From the NCBI GenBank assembly GCA_034766995.1, contig CM068323.1, positions 22,642,346 to 22,706,345 on the forward strand: a DNA stretch of 64,000 bases, in the 5' to 3' direction. This document shows positions 12,924 to 26,620 of this stretch, one piece after another (the stretch's first letter is position 1; every line of letters starts with the position of its first letter). Under the pieces are notes generated by a model. That model searched no databases. It was not told where the DNA came from and saw only the letters and a program-made list of their open reading frames with translations. The position numbers and the translations under genes were made by a program. This DNA is from Acanthacorydalis orientalis. Taxonomy: Eukaryota; Arthropoda; Insecta; Megaloptera; Corydalidae.

Positions 12924-14815
12924 CCCCTAGAGGTAATTTGTGGTCGGAATAAGTTTAGAATTGAAAATAAAATTGAATATCGATTCAAATATTGAATAAT
13001 TTTTATCCGAAGCGTCTTTTTTCGCATGGAGAATCTATTTGTTATGTCTATTAGATTCGACCTACACTGAAAGGAATTCAGTTTTTAGATTTTCGATTTT
13101 CAACCGAAAAAAACATCAAGATACCCCTTGAATTTTAGCCGAAAAATACTTAGAAATAAATTTTCGTTTTTTTTTATCAGTAATGTAATCGTTTATGAAT
13201 ATAAAGACATAAAACAAGTATTAAACAAGTTTTAGACCCCTAGAAAGTATTTTTTGTGGGTGGAATAAGCTAAGAACAGAACATAAAATTGAATATCGAT
13301 TAAAATTATGCACAATTCCTGTCGCAAGTATCGTTTTTCGCTTGAAACTCATTTATTATGTCTATTAGATTCGATTTATATTGAAAAAAGTTCAGTTTTT
13401 AAATTTTCGATTTTTAGTCAAAAAAAACGTCAAGGTATACCCCTTGGATTTTGGCCGAAAAATTTTTAGAACTCGATTTTCGTTTTTTTCCCACGAATGT
13501 GATCTTTTATGAATATAAAGACGTGAAATAAGTATTAAACCAATTTTAAACCCGTAGAAAGTATTTTTCTGGGCAGAATAAGCATAGAAATGAACATAAA
13601 ATTGAGTATCGATCAAATTTCGCATAATTCTAATCCCAAGCTTTTTTAGAAATAAATTTTCGTTTTTTTTTACCACGAATGTGATCTTTTATGAATATAA
13701 AGACGTGAAATAAGTATTAAACCAATTTTAAACCCTTAGAAAGTATTTTTGTGGTCGGAATAAGTTTATAACTGAACATAAAATTACCAAAAATTGAATA
13801 TCGACCAAAATTTCGCACAATTCTCATCCCATGCTTCAATTTTTGTGTGAAATATATTTGTTATGTCTATTAGATTCGATCTATATAGAAAAAAAATCAC
13901 TTTTCAGACTTTCGATTTTTGGTCAAAAAAAACGTCAAGGTATACCCCTTGGATTTTGGCCGAAAAATTTTTAGAACTCGATTTTCGTTTTTTTCCCATG
14001 AATGTGATCTTTTATGAATATAAAGACGTGAAATAAGTATTAAACCAATTTTAAACCCTTAGAAAGTATTTTTCTGGGCAGAATAAGCTTAGAACTGAAC
14101 ATAAAATTGAGTATCGATCAAATTTCGCATAATTCTTATCCCAAGCTTTTTTAGAAATAAATTTTCGTTTTTTTACCACGAATGTGATCTTTTATGAACG
14201 AAAAGACGTGAAACGAGTATTAAACCAATTTTAAACCCCTAGAAAGTACTTTTTGTGACCGGAATAAGCTTAGAATTGAACTTAAAATTGAATATTGATT
14301 AAAATATCGCATAATTCTTATCCCAAGCTTCGGTTTTCGCATGAAACCTATTTGTTATATGTATAAGATTCAATCTATAATGAAAAAAATTCAGTTTTTA
14401 GATTTTCGATTTTTGGCCCAAAAAAATGTCAAGGTATACCCCTTAAGCTTTAGCCGAAAAATTGTTAAAAATAAATTTTCGTTTTTTTTGCCACGAATCC
14501 GTTCTTTTATGAACAAAAAGACGTGAAACAAGCATTAAACCAATTTTAAACCCCTAGAAAATATTTTTTGTGGTCGAAATAAGATTTGAAATGAACACAA
14601 AATTGAACATCGATTCAAATATCCCATAATTCTTGTCATAAGCTTCGTTTTTCGCATAAAACCTATTTTTTATGTCTATTAGATTCGAGCTATACAAAAA
14701 AAAAACGTTAAGATACATCCTTTGAATTTGAACCGAAAATTTTTAGAAATCAATTTTCGTTTTTTATCAAGAATTCGATCTTTTATAAACACAAAAAACG
14801 TGAAATAAGCATTAA
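12924..14815 (+). repeat. Tandem array of seven related units (about 315, 180 and 265 bp)
   Basis: Units are marked by a CCCCTAGAAAGTATTTTT-like phrase starting at 12,924, 13,237, 13,551, 13,733, 14,056, 14,236 and 14,551. This gives lengths of 313, 314, 182, 323, 180, 315 and about 265. Full units share the phrases TATTAGATTCGATCTATA, GTCAAGGTATACCCCTT and GTGATCTTTTATGAATATAA. The two short units share the same deletion join (CCCAAGCTTTTTTAGAAATA), so units 2-3 and 4-5 are copies of one dimer. Short ORFs in both strands here are by-products. Confidence 0.85.
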
Positions 14816-15216
14816 CAGGGGCGGATTAATTCAGCTACGGGCCATTCTCGATAAAATTTACAAAGCTATCAAAATTTATATGACGACTAAAAACAATGGC
14901 TTTGTGTTAAAATATATTTTATAACATTTTTCTTTATATCTATAACTTTATTCTATAAATATATAAATAACATCAAAATAAAATATTCTGAATTATTTTT
15001 CAGGAAAATAAAGAAACAAAAACTATAATTATGTTAACGACGGACGGTGATACTGTTATGTAGGTGTCATGCATGAATAAAAATACAACTAAAATTTCAT
15101 GATGTCACCTATAGAATTAGAAGCAAAAACATTTTTCTCTCGTTTCTTTCCCTTACTCCATGGGTCATTTTCCTGCATATATTATATAACACCGACACCC
15201 GCTTGACCCGCCACTA
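14816..15216 (+). mobile_element. About 400-bp MITE-like copy with hAT-type ends (3' part of the larger element)
   Basis: It starts CAGGGGCGGATTAA and ends TTGACCCGCCACTA, with terminal inverted repeats matching at 10 of 14 bases. The interior is AT-rich and non-coding. Confidence 0.45.
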
Positions 15217-15239
15217 TATATATATATATATATATATAT
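15214..15239. repeat. Short (TA)n tract at the right end of the hAT-like element
   Basis: Thirteen units directly after CCGCCAC. Confidence 0.9.
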
Positions 15240-17276
15240 TAAGAGAAATTAAAAGAAATAAAACAATAAGTAAATACCTTTTTACCAGATATTTTAACTT
15301 CTGATCAATAAAGAAAACAAGACTAGTAACATTCTCTAATATATTAAATTACAAATATAAAAATCATACTACGTAAAGATATAAGTGTGAACTATTTGGC
15401 AATATTTGCGCAATATCACTTCTGTAAAGTGGTTAGTTCCTTCTAGTTTAATATTCTTGAAAAATAGTTTTTTTTTATCGAGAGCTAATATTAAATATTT
15501 AACTTTTTTATGATGTCAGTAATGCAATTTATAATTGTTGGCAAGAAAATCTTAATTCATTTGATTATTGACATTACGGTATACATGAAGAACTCAACGA
15601 CCTTTAAATGAAGCGCTTTTTTTTTTAATAAAAAATCTTTTCATTTCAAATTAAGTATAATGATTAGAATATTTATTTTGTTAAATAATTAATTAAATAA
15701 ATGTATCTTTTCTGTCTAACGTTTATATTCAATGTATATTATACTTTCATAAGCAAATTCTTAATGAAATTAAAATAGAAGCACTAGCTTTCATAAAAAT
15801 ATACCATTCACAAGATAAAATATTAAATAATTGGTATATTTAGTTAACATTCCCTTCCAAAAATAAATAGCACAAATACTACCTATCGTAAATTTTAATA
15901 AATTGACTATAATTCATTCAAGCTTTAAATGACTGGCTTAGTTAGGTAATACTTTCAAACAATCATCCAACACAAATTCAACCAAGGAATAAATTTTATC
16001 TTTTCATACATGTATGAAGAGAATAATTCGTATTTTTAAATAAAGTAAAATAAATGTTTGCGGGAATGCTTCATTCATCACAAAGAATAAAACAGATCAT
16101 GAATAGATGGATGACTACCGAAACAAATTGAAAACCAACGAATTTTTTACATTACAAGGGTAACCAGTTCAACTGCTTTACGCGTAACCGATATATGTCA
16201 ACATATTCCGAATAGATACTACGTTATTGACTGTCAGTTCGAAGCAAAATTGTATTTGGCAGGAAATGAAAAGGAAGTGTGTGTGTAATAACAACCGATC
16301 GTATATATTGAATTATGGTGTGATGTATCGACATGTGATGCGATAATTACTTGTAAAAAATACGATTGAATGAATAACAACATATCTATATGTATTGTAT
16401 CGAGGATGTCAATTGTAATTATTTTCATGACAAAACTAATACATATTTGATATAAATCACTTATTTACATATACAGAAACATAGATAATTTAAATATATT
16501 AACATGAGTATGATAAAATATTAAATTCTGTACAAAGAGATAAGTTAATATATTTTGAAATATTGAAACGACTTTTAGGTGTTCGAAAGTTTATATAAAT
16601 TACATTAAATTACAAATAGCATACAAACAACTTTTGTTCAGAAATGAACACAAGTGTTATTTTTAATTTGATTCAGTAGTTGTTGCTTTACGAAAGATTG
16701 ATAAGATTAATCTTTATTAACGATGGTCACTTCAAATTCGTAATTTATATTTAATGCGCAGAAAACATTAAATGTAAGTAGCGTGCAGATATATGTACAG
16801 TAGTTCATAAAATTATAAAAACAGTTAATTAGAACAAGCAGTTTATATACAGGACTGTAATAAGTTTACTAACTTTTAGAATTGTATTCCAGTTTTCAAT
16901 TTATTTAAATATTGTTTTCAATTATGTGATTCCTTGTCAACAAAATATATACATATATATATATAATGAAAATATAATAGATGACCCATTTGTGATATTA
17001 TCTATAGGTAAACGAGTTTCAAAAAGTTTATCTTTCAGACTCTGTTGATATTTGATTACAGTGTAATCTGCTTTACAAAAAAATAACCTAATGACGGCTT
17101 GATGGATAACTCGATTTGGCTTTTTGCGAACACAAGTAGAGACTAAACATTTCCTCATTCATGACATTATCTCTGCGAAGAGAAATGTAATTTTGTTTAC
17201 TGCTCGGTTTCTTTTACAGACATACTTTTAATGTTATATTTGGTTAAAAGACGTAGATGAATTTGTCAGCCGTCCA

Positions 17277-17454
<178 letters not shown>

Positions 17455-17758
17455 AGTATATAAGCAGTTTCACTTTGAGTTTATATATTGCTATTATTGC
17501 CGAGAGCATTTTAATCGGAAGTTAATAAATATCGTGCGCATTTTTATAAAACACTTTTTAAAAATCAACAAAAAGTAATGTGAAAGAAATTCGAAAGAGT
17601 TATAAAAATACACCGATCTGTTATACATGTTTTTATTTAATTTAAAATGATTATTAAGTAAACAAAACAATATGATACTAAAAGCAATCTAACTCAAATA
17701 TGCTATTATATTTATACACAATTTAATTTATATTAATCAATCCTTTTATAAATTAATA

Positions 17759-17763
<5 letters not shown>

Positions 17764-17805
<42 letters not shown>
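17764..17805. repeat. (TA)n microsatellite
   Basis: About 20 pure units. Confidence 0.95.
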
Positions 17806-17808
<3 letters not shown>

Positions 17809-18881
17809 AAATCATGTACAATACAGGCACGTTAAAAAAATAAAATAATAAAAAATATAGAAACTTTACAGCCATATATGTCTAAAAAAATCCTATGTAA
17901 AAATCATTCATATCTACTGACTATAAACTAAAAGTAAACCTCTTTCAATAGTTTCATCCAATCTATAACAAAATATAGGTAACAAAAAAAAACCTTTTTA
18001 TATGATTTTAAAGTCTGAGAAAACAGACAATTCAATTTCTTTGACTGTCAGTCGTGTTTTAGCAACGAAGATGGTAAAATAAAACACTGAATTATATTTT
18101 CATTTTAATTTACGTCAATGTTCCAACCTCCCACGTAATTGTGACAAAATCTCAAATGTCCATTAGCTGACATATTGTTTTATTTCTCCACTGAGAGATT
18201 TTATATCGATGTAATTTCAAATCGATAAACGATTGATGGATAAACTGACGGATACAACACAGATATGCTCATGAATATAATTGATGTGATTTTTCATTTG
18301 TAATATAGTATTAAATCTATGATGAAAAAATATTTTTTATAGAATCTATCTTGGGTTTTAAAAATATTATAACGCAACTATAACAGAGAATACTTCTATT
18401 TCAGTTTAAAAAGTTGATTTTAAAATACACAATGCTAATAAGAGTACAAAAAGAATAAAATAAAGTGGAAATCAACTGTTTCAGCTAGAGGAATAGATTG
18501 TTATAGATAATTCTTGAAATATCTCTGAAAGAAGTGAGGGCTGCTACTTACAAAGCTAACACGTATGTCGGAAATAAAAATTGTTTGTTTTTAGTGCAAT
18601 TATCTCAAAAATCAAATAAATTTTTAGTACAGTAATATCGGCTACTACTGTCAATAAATAAATAATAATAATAAATTAGCTGTTGTAAAAAGGTGTCAAG
18701 AATAGTTTGTTTACAAATAGTCAATAATTCGTTAATTGACAGCAGTTGTTCGAACAATGACTAATGGTTCACAAATGAGATTGGTCGATACATGACTTGA
18801 ATTATATACAGTAACAAATCAATATTGTTCAACTATAAAAAATTACGTTCATGTATTGATAAAAAAAATCAAATGGCACTC

Positions 18882-18884
<3 letters not shown>

Positions 18885-18948
<64 letters not shown>
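18885..18948. repeat. (TA)n microsatellite
   Basis: About 31 pure units. Confidence 0.95.
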
Positions 18949-18950
<2 letters not shown>

Positions 18951-19003
18951 AATTATTAATACATGTGCCTATGAACTTTCTTTCTATAATTTTTTTAAGA
19001 ACG

Positions 19004-19215
19004 GTTCACTAGACATTGACAAACGTCTTTTTAATGAGACGGTCGACAAGAAATGACAACACATTCGCATTCAACATTGCCGACCGGAATGGCACAAGCA
19101 AACAAGCACCTCTCTCGACGCAGGAACCCAACGATGCGCGATCCCTGTTACGTTTCAACATCGACGCGATTTCATCGCTTTTTTCCTTGAGCGTACGAAA
19201 TTCTATTCGGGTTAC
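19004..19215. other. GC-richer island open on both strands, unrecognised
   Basis: The plus frame contains RRSTRNDNTFAFNIADRNG and the minus frame RTLKEKSDEIASMLKRNRDR. Both lack a clear start and splice sites. The codon-like composition differs sharply from the flanks. It may be an old exon, a decayed gene fragment or a conserved enhancer. Confidence 0.25.
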
Positions 19216-19347
19216 AAGTTTATTATGGTTTATGTACTTGACATTATATTTTCTTTGTAATAAAAACTAACTTTTTCTATGGGATGTATTAAAAATGATT
19301 CGTTGCAAGAAATTTTATGATTTTTTGAAAAATAAATGTACTGAATG

Positions 19348-19351
<4 letters not shown>

Positions 19352-19412
<61 letters not shown>
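19352..19412. repeat. (TA)n microsatellite
   Basis: One TTTA break near the right end. Confidence 0.95.
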
Positions 19413-19413
<1 letters not shown>

Positions 19414-20505
19414 ATTTATTCATTTACAAGTAAAATATAATCGAAACACGAGCTTGTTAATCATTGTTTGGTACGCTGCAATGCATTTGGTGCATTACAA
19501 TATTTACAACTTGATAATTTGATGTGTATTCAAATTTAATTACTAGCGTATAAAATCTATATCCATGGCGATTTAATCTATAATTCACACATTCATTAGA
19601 TGTTCCTATTTTTTAATGAATAAAAATTCAAACAGAGTAAATGCAAATTATTTGAAAATAAAGTTGGTAATAAAATACTGTAGCTAAATAAATATTTGTT
19701 AAAATAACAAACCATTCGTCTACTTATAAAAGATAATGTTTTTAAATAAATTTTAATCTAACAAATTGGAAATTTGTTGATCTTTCCTAAAGAAAATATT
19801 TATGTTTATGAATAAAATACATTATTAAAGTGTTAATGATTGATATTTGTTTTCGAATATTTTCTTCTGTGTATTCTTTTGACGAATTATTAAGTTTAAT
19901 ATTTCATTTTATTTTAAAGTTGAAATATACCTTCAGAAAAAATAAAGAATATATATATACTAACAAGGTATTTATACATTGGAACAACATACACATAGAT
20001 GAATATTTTCACAGCGACGATCATTTTAGAATTAGATAAGAAACTGAATATATTTATACAAATAAATTAGAAATAATTTCATACTGCATTTATGGATAAT
20101 ATCATTATTAAATTTATAATAACTAGGTTGACTGTATATTAAATTCGACTACACATATTAACTTTGTTTCATATAAAACGTTTACAGTCCTCTGGAAAGA
20201 CTAAGATAATAATCAGTAATCGTCGTGCCATTAACTAAGATTGTTCGGACAGTTTTAGTAACGAAAATTGCAAATTACAATTTATATTATATGTTAGAAT
20301 GTTACGATTATTTACGGAAAATTATATTCTGTTTGTGTACACACGTTCTCTTTACCATGTTAATTATTCGCAGTACAGAAATATACTTTACAATGAAACA
20401 AATATAATATGTAGTACAAACCTTGTTAATAAAAGACAAATATTTATTACTCGAATAGTAATAACACGTAATTCCTTTAGAAAATATAATTAAATAATTC
20501 AACGT

Positions 20506-20508
<3 letters not shown>

Positions 20509-20555
<47 letters not shown>
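20509..20555. repeat. (TA)n microsatellite
   Basis: About 23 pure units. Confidence 0.95.
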
Positions 20556-20557
<2 letters not shown>

Positions 20558-21178
20558 TAATAACAATGTAAATATTTATTAAATATTATTTGTCTTATAT
20601 AAAAAAGTACAATTTAATAAACGTAATTAAAATTACACTTAAAAGCTCCAATTAGACAAATATATTTAATTTCCAGGACAGTGATATTAATACCTCGTCT
20701 CAAATTAAAATCATTATTCTGCTTCGTAAAGCTGATTATAAAAAACCACTTAAACAAATTGTATTAAAAGTAAATTCTATACGCCTTTCTCTTCACCAGG
20801 TAAAATGAGATCATAATAAAACAGTTGAATCAATTAAAGCGGAAAAAAATGATAATGTATCCAGTTATTCAGATAAATGATTTAAATATACATCAAATTA
20901 ACAATACACTAATAACACTCATAATATTTTTTGTATGAAAAATTTAGATCATTATAACATTAGTCAAGCATTATTTGATATGTTAAGATACATACACACG
21001 TCATATTAATATGAATGAATATAATTATTTACATATTTATGAAGTTCAATTTTTAAGATTGTAGTAGAGTGAATATTATAAACATAAAAAACAGATACGA
21101 ATGAATAACCTATAGGTCGTAATCTCTTTGAATAAAACTTATAACAGTACATCTGATATACATACATACACATATGTT

Positions 21179-21182
<4 letters not shown>

Positions 21183-21245
<63 letters not shown>

Positions 21246-21258
21246 TTGTGTGTGTATA
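21183..21258. repeat. Compound (TA)n(TG)n microsatellite
   Basis: About 24 TA units, then a TG run broken by TTTG. Confidence 0.95.
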
Positions 21259-22220
21259 TTTGTACAGGTAGATAAACTGGAAAAAACAAATATGGATAAT
21301 AAAACACCAATAGTATATTTATATAACTAATTGTAGAACGTTCTAAGAGGTCATCAGGCTAATTACTCTGTTAATATTCGATGTGCCGAAGTTTTACTAG
21401 ACACACAACCGCTTTTTAGACATGTATTTTATAAAGTTTATCTTGTCATCGATTGAAAATTTTTCAAGTATTTTTTTTTTATTATGAATCGAATACTTTT
21501 TTTTGTATGGTACAAACTAGAGATTTGTCAGACATCGAATGTTTTTTTTTTATTTCATCTATTTGTTTACTATTCTATTTATTTTCACTTTTTCTGTATA
21601 TCTGAATATACATAATTATACACAGATCAAAAAAGACATAAATTAAGATAATCTTCTATATAAACATCGTTCTGTATATCATGTTCGACATATTTCATAT
21701 GCTATATTATCAGTATGATTTATTTTGTTAGTTAATTGATAAATTTATAAAAAATGAGTCGATGTTACAGGATTTACGTTTAAATAAAATAATTTAAAAT
21801 TAATTTTAACAGAAACAATACGTTCGAATACAAATTACAAACTACTAATTTTTGAATACCTTAAAATATGCTGTTTTTCAAAATGTTACAAACTACACCC
21901 ATACCAAAAACATATACAAATTATAAAACAAATTTGTATATTATATCAAATTTAAATATAAAAAAGTATGTTAACATCACTCATACAATCAGCAATGAAA
22001 TATTAAAAAAGTAGTTTAATTCAAAGTGAAATACTTTCATTTTTCTTACATATGAAACAATAAACTGTCATATGTATTAAAAGAACTATAGAAAGTCACG
22101 TAACAAACTCAATACATTTTCGAAAAAAATGTTAGATTTTTAATTGTATATCATTTTGCTAATAAGTACTGATATGATACTGAAATAATGCATTTACAAT
22201 AACCGGTATTGTAGAAAAAT

Positions 22221-22240
22221 TGTGTGTGTGTATATATATA

Positions 22241-22311
<71 letters not shown>
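22221..22311. repeat. Alternating (TG)n/(TA)n microsatellite
   Basis: The order is TG run, TA run, TG run, then a 62-bp TA run. Confidence 0.95.
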
Positions 22312-22313
<2 letters not shown>

Positions 22314-23189
22314 AAGAAATACAATGTTGCTACATACAAAATGATATAATTAAATATAATTTTGATTTATGATAATTACATTCACGTATTATCCTCCTTG
22401 TTATACATTTTTTAATATTTCCATAGAATTCACTCCAAATTCGTGGATAATTTAAATTTAAATTAAATTTTTTAACAAAAACAAGTCTAGAGTTGAAACA
22501 TTTAAACGAAATACCACTATATACTTAAAATGAAACTGACCATGATATTTTAATAATACAAACGATTAAAAGACTAGAGTTCGTTTGAAGTATTACGTAT
22601 AAAAGGAGGTTTATTATATTTCACTTTTGAATCATACTGATTTAATTACATGTCGTGAGTCGAAAAAACAATTCATTTCATTTATCAACACTCTACATAT
22701 ATTACAAATTCTGAATTTATTCAAACAATCGCATTTGTTTATAAATTATTGTATTTTATATAATTTTATATTTGTTTTCTTACTAATTGTTTACAACAAG
22801 TTGTTTACAGGAAATAATTGTTTACAACATATTATACACATGGCAGTCATTTTAATAAAGTATAGTTTTTAAATCCATTAAATATCAAAAGAACTGTATA
22901 AAGTTAATTATTTTATTTAGTTTCAAATGACTACATGAAAAGAATGTGAATTATAAGAAATGTTTTATTATGACCTCGACATATTAATTAATAAATATAT
23001 TGGCGTTTATTTTGGAAATATTAAAATAAAATTTATGTTATTTTAATACAAATAACTATATAATATTACCTCGATGAATAAATATACTAAAAAATATACA
23101 GAACAATACACTTGATCCACCTAACTAAACAATTTATTTCAAAATAAAGAATATCTGAACAAAATTCGTATTTGTAGTAAACATGTTCA

Positions 23190-23429
23190 CTAACGGCATA
23201 AAAGATAAAAACGAAAACACAATGTTATGGTGAAGTGGTTTCGCAAGGGCGGGAGATCAATCGTGATTTTCATCGATGCATATCGACGAACAAACGTCCA
23301 CAGAGAAACAACGAGTTCAATACCGGATGGGATGCAGATATTCTTGTTTCTTGTATCTTTTAGCCCAAGGTGCATTTTTTTCTCTTTCAATATTCGGATT
23401 ACATTCAACAGATGCGATCTTTGACGCAA
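23190..23429. other. GC-richer island open on both strands, unrecognised
   Basis: The plus frame starts at ATG 23,227 (MVKWFRKGGRSIVIFIDAYR). The minus frame spans 23,190-23,429. There is no known domain, and neither is convincing as a gene. Confidence 0.2.
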
Positions 23430-23839
23430 AATAATTGGTGTGTAATGTGTTTACAACACGTTTTAATATTATTATTTTATTATTACACAATTTCGATTGT
23501 GATCTAAATAGTTTTATTACTATAACAAATGTAGATATTGTTTTATAAAAGAATAATATACAAAGGTAAAACAAGTCTGTACTATTTCCATTATATCGCA
23601 TACTTGTACATGTGTATAAGGTATTATAAACATTATGACTTCATAATGAATGTATTTATTTTTAAAAACGACTATAATTGTCAACATGTAAATAATTTTA
23701 AATAAAAACTTACATACATGCGACATTTTTGATGCGAAAGTTTAAATTTAAAACTTTATGATTATCAAAATCATAATCTGTTAAATATTTTGAGTTTTTA
23801 GAAAATTAAAGTCTCTTATTAAAATAGGAGTAAAAATCT

Positions 23840-23841
<2 letters not shown>

Positions 23842-23883
<42 letters not shown>
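23842..23883. repeat. (TA)n microsatellite
   Basis: About 20 pure units. Confidence 0.95.
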
Positions 23884-23886
<3 letters not shown>

Positions 23887-24611
23887 TGTGCAACAATCAC
23901 ACGATTAACTTACACGTATAAATAAAAAGTTTGTCTAAATGAAATAAATTATTTTAAAAGCATATCTCACATAACAATATAAAATTTAAAAAGTTCACTA
24001 GTACTGCTTCTAATTAAATAACGCAAAACTTTTTTATATAACGCGTGCGTAAATGTGAAAACTCGTAAAAACGAATTACCATAAGTTCCAAGAAATTAAT
24101 TAATTTAATTCGTGTCCGGTGCTGTGTCACAGCGACGCCACTGAATCCAGTGCTTATAAAGCATGACAATATAAAAATAATAATAAAAAAAAAACACACA
24201 CACACATACTTTGGTTTACTTCAGTCCATTCGTAACGCAAATGCTATCAACGTATCCGAGAAATCGTGGACGTGTTAACAAAGCTTGCGATGCTTCGTCA
24301 ACTTTAATAATGAGAATAAAGGACAGTTTTGAACTTTTGATCCCCTCGTTCAAACTTTTGCACGTTATTGTGTTTTATCTAGTATAAAGATCTACACAGA
24401 TCTTCCCACAATGTGTGTACAACTTTTTAGAGAAGAATTTCGAATGATTTATATGGCAGAAACATCGTAGTTAAAATTCATAACTTAACGTTTTCAGTTA
24501 GTGTGTATTAATAATGAATATTTTTAAATGTTATTACATTTACATGTTCGTTGAACTTTTCATTTTATAATTTATTCAAAAAGTATTTTTTTACAAAAAA
24601 ATCAAAATATT

Positions 24612-24613
<2 letters not shown>

Positions 24614-24680
<67 letters not shown>
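24614..24680. repeat. (TA)n microsatellite next to (GATA)n
   Basis: About 33 units. Confidence 0.95.
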
Positions 24681-24682
<2 letters not shown>

Positions 24683-24683
24683 G

Positions 24684-24713
24684 AAAGATAGATAGATAGA
24701 TAAGATAGATAGA
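24684..24713 (+). repeat. (GATA)n tract joined to (TA)n
   Basis: AGATAGATAGATAGATAAG and a further GATAGATAG follow a 67-bp (TA)n tract. Confidence 0.9.
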
Positions 24714-25103
24714 TGCTAACGTCAAAAACATCAATATCACGCTTTTATAGTCAAAAGATGTTCTGACTTGCTTCTGAACATTATAAAAATCACTCAGTGA
24801 GAGGTGGGTTGTAAAGGAATGACCTACCATTACCAATAAGCACTAAATGTTGACGTGAAATATTAAGGACATCAATTTTGTATTAGGATATCGAACAATA
24901 CACCAAGTATTTTTAGTTCAAACTCACGTACTACTTTAATATAAAATAAGTTACATTTTACTTAGAAATAAAATATATACAAAATTACATTAAGATGAAT
25001 ATATTTCTGTCAATAAAATATTCATTTTCGAATTATTTCTTTACTAATTCGTTAATTGAAAAAAAAACGCTAGAAAAAGAGAACTTACATACTATCATAC
25101 TAT

Positions 25104-25123
25104 CATTCTATCTATCTATCTAT

Positions 25124-25126
<3 letters not shown>
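25104..25126 (+). repeat. (CTAT)n tract joined to (TA)n
   Basis: CTATCTATCTATCTATC runs directly into a 58-bp (TA)n tract. It is the reverse complement of the arrangement 400 bp to the left. Confidence 0.9.

Positions 25127-25184
<58 letters not shown>
25127..25184. repeat. (TA)n microsatellite next to (CTAT)n
   Basis: About 29 units. Confidence 0.95.
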
Positions 25185-25186
<2 letters not shown>

Positions 25187-26048
25187 CTAATATTGTAAAC
25201 CACACACGTAATACATAATTACTATTTGTATATGCCTACAATAATTATACGTTTACAAGTGATTAAAAAGAACTTTCTTGAGTTTTAAACTAGTTTCTGT
25301 CAAAGTTAAAAATATTTATTGACTAGATATAAATTATTATTATAAAATGTAATGTCCCATTTCATAAAATTGATATTTTTATTATTTATTATATATGTTT
25401 GTATTTAAAGGATTAATTCCAGTAAATATTTATTACCGTCGAAATTCACAATTATTCAAACATTACATAGGAATAAAAAAGTTAAATAAAAGTGGTTTAA
25501 AATTATTTCATTCCATATTTTACACATTTTATTATCATGTTATGAGACAAACAAATAAAAACAACATGACATGTAAAGACAACTAAACATTTCAAATATT
25601 GATATAAGTTTAAATAAACAATGTGGTCTTAGATTCCATACTCTTAAAAGTATACTGTTTATTTATACCAAAACATTTTTAATAAGTTCAAATTTACTGT
25701 TTATTTTAAATTAAAATATCAACTACAAAAGTATCTATAACTTTAAATATTCAGAATAATGAAATATATATGCTTAATACATTGGAATAAAAATAGACTC
25801 TATTCTTTACTAAAGCATTTCAGTTAATCTTATACTCTATTTTCATTTTTTTTTTTTGCAATTCTTGGTTCATATTATCCCGTAAATATTGGTCACGTTT
25901 TACTTCTGAGCATAACATGCTCGTCGCTATAAGTCAGTGTAGTCTTATCACAAAAATCTTTATTATGAGTAAGAGTTTCAAAAATATATGTGTAGTTTGT
26001 GAACACGTCGTACGTGTCTGCTTACATCCATACATACACGGACATGAA

Positions 26049-26072
26049 ATATATATATATATATATATATAT
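26049..26072. repeat. Short (TA)n tract
   Basis: Twelve units. Confidence 0.9.
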
Positions 26073-26219
26073 AAGAAATAAAATGTCAGATCATCTTGGT
26101 ATATTTTTACTTTTAAAACTTAAACTTTTATCGACTTAATTAAAAAAATAAAACTGAATACGATAAATTATATTCCATCTACTATCATATTTAAAAAACA
26201 AATCGAAAATAAATTATTC

Positions 26220-26620
26220 AACGGTCCCGCCTTTCTGTGTACAAACGATAATCATTGACGTTCTATGCATGTTTATGAATTGACTGATCGAATCGCTTAC
26301 AAAATATAAAAATAATTAAAAACGCTTTAACGAATAATCAATTCGCATAAATTTTCAATCAAAAACAATTCAAATTAATGAATCACTGCGATGAAAGCGA
26401 ACACCCTGGACGAGTAGATTATAAATGCATGAAAGTACGAGGAACTGTAATTTGATAATTCAATTAAGTATGATAAAGCACGTTTCTGTGGAAATCATTG
26501 GATGCTACTGCCAAGGACGAGCGATTACGTTACATCTCATCTGATACGGAACACTCTACATTTCGTTGTGAAGTGATGAAAGGAATTGTGGCCGTAGGCA
26601 CGTCTAACCTTACAAACTGA
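26220..26620. other. GC-richer non-coding block, possible enhancer
   Basis: It stands out from roughly 80% AT flanks and has no long ORF in any frame. Confidence 0.25.

Larger units (their letters stand above)
12898..15216 (+). mobile_element. hAT-like non-autonomous element with an internal tandem array
   Basis: The left end starts CAGGAGCGGATTAACCCAG. The right end, CTTGACCCGCCACTA, is an imperfect inverted copy: 9 of 14 bases match the left end, and 10 of 14 match the second start at 14,816. Ends beginning CAGGGGCGG are typical of many hAT superfamily elements. Both outer ends abut (TA)n tracts, so the 8-bp target duplication cannot be read. There is no transposase ORF. A second start motif (CAGGGGCGGATTAATTCAG) at 14,816 suggests nesting or an internal duplication. 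Confidence 0.45.

Noticed and set aside
13392..14526. Two ORFs of 94 and 61 codons inside the tandem array
   Set aside because: They are by-products of the repeat unit. They appear only in some units and have no domain.
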